Shown piece by piece: positions 29,582 through 31,909 of a DNA stretch of 31,909 nt. The stretch is from UBA10161 sp964581105 (lineage in GTDB: Archaea; Micrarchaeota; Micrarchaeia; Anstonellales; Anstonellaceae). The notes below the pieces were generated by a model. The model made no database searches. It was not told the DNA's origin and was given only the letters and a program-made list of their open reading frames with translations. The DNA is taken from positions 1 through 31,909 of the forward strand of contig CAZOMB010000013.1 of the NCBI GenBank assembly GCA_964581105.1. The letters run 5' to 3'. How positions within the stretch are numbered: the first letter of the stretch is position 1; the number at the start of each line of letters is the position of its first letter. A program made the translations under genes and the position numbers.

Positions 29582-30657
29582 TTCCCTCCGCTTATTGTAT
29601 ATGGATTGATGCCATCAGAGCTTACCATAACAGTTCCGTCAGCATCAGTCCTCCAGATGCTTATGTCCCTTAAGCCAAGCCATGTAATTGTTGTTGGCTG
29701 CGGAAGCTCATCATCATTTTCGCCAACAGAAATTATCACATCTCTTGGCTTTATGTAGCTGTCAAACAGCACAGACGAGCCTGTTGGCCTTCCTTCCCCA
29801 TGCTTGAAGAAGGTGGCAACATTGCACCTTAGGTCCTCTTTGCTGCTTATAAGTGCATTTTCCCTCTCATAAATAGTTGGGTGGAGCAAAACTGCGCAAA
29901 AATCATTGTTTGAAAGCTTCATTACTATTGCATCTGTGTCAACATTGCTGTAAAGCCTCTGCGTTTGCGGGTTAAGTATTGTTATGTCAAGCCCGCTTAC
30001 AGAAAGCCTGTCCCCTGCTTCTGGGTGCTTTACTGTTATTCCCTTGGTTTCAACTGCCTGGAGCAATGAAATATACTCACTTGAATATTCTGCTGATGCT
30101 GTGCTTGCCCCGTTTTCCCAGAACTCGCCAACCTGGTAAGCATCAAGTATGCTTTCAAGCCCATTGATTGCCCCTGAGTAATCCCTTGTTGCAACAACAA
30201 CATTGAGATTGTCAATTCCCTTTGCCTTCAGGAAACTGTTTACAGGCGCAAAATTGCCTGCATCCATAAGCATGTAAAACTCGCCCTTGTTCACAAGCAC
30301 TGAGTCAGCATGGCCAGCATCTATAACATATATTTTTAGCTCTGCTGCAGGCTGGTCAGCTATCATGAATTCTCCGTCAGCAATATTGTCAGACATGCTT
30401 CTTGGCTCTGCTTGCGGCTCAGGCTCTTCTTCCTCTTCTACTGGTTCCTCCTCTTCTGCTACTTGTTCTTCTTCAGGAACCTCTTCTTCTTCCTCTTCAA
30501 CTGCCTCTGGCTGGTTTTGCTGTGCACTTGGAGTCAAGTCAGCAGGCCCGGTTGGTTCTGCTGGCTGTTCAGCCTGCTCTGGTGCCTCATCTCCACCAGT
30601 GCCAGGGCATCCAAAAAGCAAAGCAAATGCTGTAATAATCACAAGTACTAATTTCAT
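29578..30657 (-). CDS. Lipoprotein with degenerate ComEC-like MBL domain
   Basis: The 359-aa protein begins with a signal peptide ending in the lipobox LLFGC (Cys17), so it is probably anchored in the membrane by lipid. A Pro/Glu-rich acidic linker (about 25-90) follows. The C-terminal domain (about 105-359) resembles the secreted MBL domain of ComEC/Rec2 proteins: LKIYVIDAGHADSVLVNKGEFYMLMDAG, then KGIDNLNVVVATRDYSGAINGLESIL. Where active enzymes have THxxxDHxGG, this one has TRDYSGAING, so the metal site appears lost. The TATA-like ATTTTAAATG lies upstream and GGGGGGATT precedes the ATG. Confidence 0.78.
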   Translation of the reverse strand: MKLVLVIITAFALLFGCPGTGGDEAPEQAEQPAEPTGPADLTPSAQQNQPEAVEEEEEEVPEEEQVAEEEEPVEEEEEPEPQAEPRSMSDNIADGEFMIADQPAAELKIYVIDAGHADSVLVNKGEFYMLMDAGNFAPVNSFLKAKGIDNLNVVVATRDYSGAINGLESILDAYQVGEFWENGASTASAEYSSEYISLLQAVETKGITVKHPEAGDRLSVSGLDITILNPQTQRLYSNVDTDAIVMKLSNNDFCAVLLHPTIYERENALISSKEDLRCNVATFFKHGEGRPTGSSVLFDSYIKPRDVIISVGENDDELPQPTTITWLGLRDISIWRTDADGTVMVSSDGINPYTISGGN

Positions 30658-30712
30658 TCAAATCCCCCCATTTTTTCTTTGCACAAGCATTTAAAATTGC
30701 TTTGCCCTGTTC

Positions 30713-31909
30713 TCACAAAACCCCGAAATAGCGCTGCATTTCCCAGGGGGTTACCTGGATGCTGTGCTCTTTGGAGTCTTTTCTCTGTATGGCAAGAAGG
30801 CTCTGCGTGGCATGCTTTCCCAATGCCCTTATAAGCACCTTGTCCTTTTCAAGCTCATTGCTTGCCTCATCAAGAGAGCAGGGCAGGGTTTTTATGCCAA
30901 GGTTGCCTCGCTTCTCATCACCAAGCTCATAAACCCTTTCCTCAACAGGGCTTGCAGGCTCAAGCTTTTTTTCAATCCCATCAAGCCCAGAAGAGAGCAT
31001 TGCAGCAAAAGCAAGGTATGGGTTGCATGACGGGTCAGGAAACCTGCACTCAATTCTTGCCTTATTTCTTTCTCCTTCAAGGTTTCTCGGTATTCTCACA
31101 AATGCAGACCTGTTTATTCTTCCCCAGCATATGTAAACAGGGGCCTCATAGCCTGGAACAAGCCTTTTGTATGAGTTGACAGTCGGGTTTGTTATTGCTG
31201 TTAAGCCTTGTGCATGTTCCATTATACCTGCAATATAATTTCTTGCAAGAGAAGAGATTCTGTACTCCCCTTTTTCGTCATAAAAAAGATTTTCCTCCCC
31301 TTTCCACAATGACTGGTGAACATGCATGCCAGAGCCATTTATCCCAAACCTTGGCTTTGGCATAAAAGAGGCATAAAGCCCATACTTTTTTGAAAGGGTT
31401 TTCACAGTCGTCTTGTAAGTGAGCACAGCATCTGCTATTTTCAGTGCATTGCCATAAGAAAAGTCAATTTCATGCTGGCCCTGGGCAACCTCATGGTGCG
31501 AGCGCTCTATTTTCATGCCCATCTTTTCAAGGGAAGGCACAATCTCCTGCCTTAATTCAACTGCCTCATCCCTTGTTGCCAAATCAAAGTAGCCTGCATT
31601 ATCGTGAATTCTTACTGCAGAAGGCTCGCTGCTCCTGCCCCCATCAGTTCCCTTGAAAATGAAAAACTCAAGCTCTGGTCCTGTTTTAAGCCCAAGTCCC
31701 ATTTCCCTTGCCTTTGCAAGCTGCCTTTTGAGCACATTTCTCGGGTCTCCCTCAAAAGGCGTTTTCTCATCCTCATAAACATCGCAGATTATCCTGGCAG
31801 TCTTGTTTCCTGTCCATGGAAGCGCAGCCCATGTGCTTGTGTCAGGGACAAGGAACATGTCGCTTTCAGCAATCCTTGCAAAGCCTTCTATTGAAGAGCC
31901 GTCAAACCA
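30713..31909 (-). CDS. glnA: Glutamine synthetase type I, 5' end outside window
   Basis: Glutamine synthetase makes glutamine from glutamate, ammonia and ATP and is a dodecamer. About 398 residues are visible. They run from WFDGSSIEGFARIAESDM at the edge, through GPELEFFIFKG, PKPRFGINGSGMHVHQSLW, NPTVNSYKRLVPGYEAPVYICW and RIECRFPDPSCNPYLAFAAML, to the C-terminus. Normal length is about 440-470 aa, so roughly the first 50-70 residues lie beyond the window. The adenylylation-site Tyr region of bacterial enzymes is not evident. The gene runs towards the lipoprotein gene, 55 bp away. Confidence 0.95.
   Translation of the reverse strand, partial: WFDGSSIEGFARIAESDMFLVPDTSTWAALPWTGNKTARIICDVYEDEKTPFEGDPRNVLKRQLAKAREMGLGLKTGPELEFFIFKGTDGGRSSEPSAVRIHDNAGYFDLATRDEAVELRQEIVPSLEKMGMKIERSHHEVAQGQHEIDFSYGNALKIADAVLTYKTTVKTLSKKYGLYASFMPKPRFGINGSGMHVHQSLWKGEENLFYDEKGEYRISSLARNYIAGIMEHAQGLTAITNPTVNSYKRLVPGYEAPVYICWGRINRSAFVRIPRNLEGERNKARIECRFPDPSCNPYLAFAAMLSSGLDGIEKKLEPASPVEERVYELGDEKRGNLGIKTLPCSLDEASNELEKDKVLIRALGKHATQSLLAIQRKDSKEHSIQVTPWEMQRYFGVL

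Noticed and set aside
30287..30694. Ser-rich plus-strand frames opposite the lipoprotein linker
   Set aside because: Complement of GAG/GAA codons of the acidic linker; no independent support.

Overview
The window is archaeal. The first 6 kb is an archaeal proteasome-exosome superoperon (proteasome alpha subunit, SBDS, Rrp4, Rrp41, Rrp42, L37Ae, RNA polymerase subunit P, Brix/Imp4-like, KEOPS Pcc1, prefoldin beta). The tRNA genes carry bulge-helix-bulge introns, translation starts follow GGTGAT/GGTGGT ribosome-binding sites or are leaderless with a TATA box about 26 bp upstream, and Arg codons are mostly AGG/AGA. Small gene sizes, a pilin with the MTYGWALL core, and Cys-rich tandem proteins of a type seen in uncultured lineages suggest a DPANN archaeon, perhaps near Diapherotrites/Micrarchaeota. 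That placement is an inference. Two runs of exactly 100 N (8509-8608, 25503-25602) show this is a scaffold from a draft or metagenomic assembly.

Layout. 108-6166: the superoperon, ending in a DHH-family phosphoesterase. 6167-6273: a compact element of two perfect hairpins inside a 9-bp outer inverted repeat, resembling the ends of an IS200/IS605 transposon with nothing between them; it also carries the purA ribosome-binding site. 6279-7589: purA. 7663-7789: tRNA-Thr(GGU) with a 55-nt intron. 7816-8454: a VapBC-like PIN toxin/antitoxin pair behind a palindromic operator, followed by the first gap. 8609-11143: a PH-domain membrane protein, a beta-CASP RNase (aCPSF2-like) and, divergently, a tail-anchored winged-helix protein. 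11153-13197: the two subunits of ADP-forming acyl/acetyl-CoA synthetase, which make ATP from acyl-CoA. 13198-14519: SdpI-like and DedA/VTT-like membrane proteins.

14555-24079 is more accessory in character. It holds two tandem Cys/Tyr-rich paralogues of unknown function; a tRNA-Ile(GAU) gene on the minus strand interrupted by three introns (D-arm junction, anticodon loop, T-loop); a large acidic protein with a C-terminal NlpC/P60-like domain and a co-transcribed secreted partner; a coiled-coil protein; an intergenic region that can fold into three helices, one with a GNRA tetraloop; an HTH regulator with its own operator array; two hypothetical genes that share an almost identical 20-bp promoter element and an M-x-L-F start; a 47-aa basic protein overlapping an XPF/ERCC4-type nuclease; and a Lys-rich protein.

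24135-31909 returns to core functions: an MBL-fold nuclease, a small conserved protein, a type IV pilin-like protein broken by the second gap at its signal peptide, SMC, a lipoprotein with a ComEC-like metallo-beta-lactamase fold that has lost its metal motif, and the 3' part of glutamine synthetase running off the end of the window.
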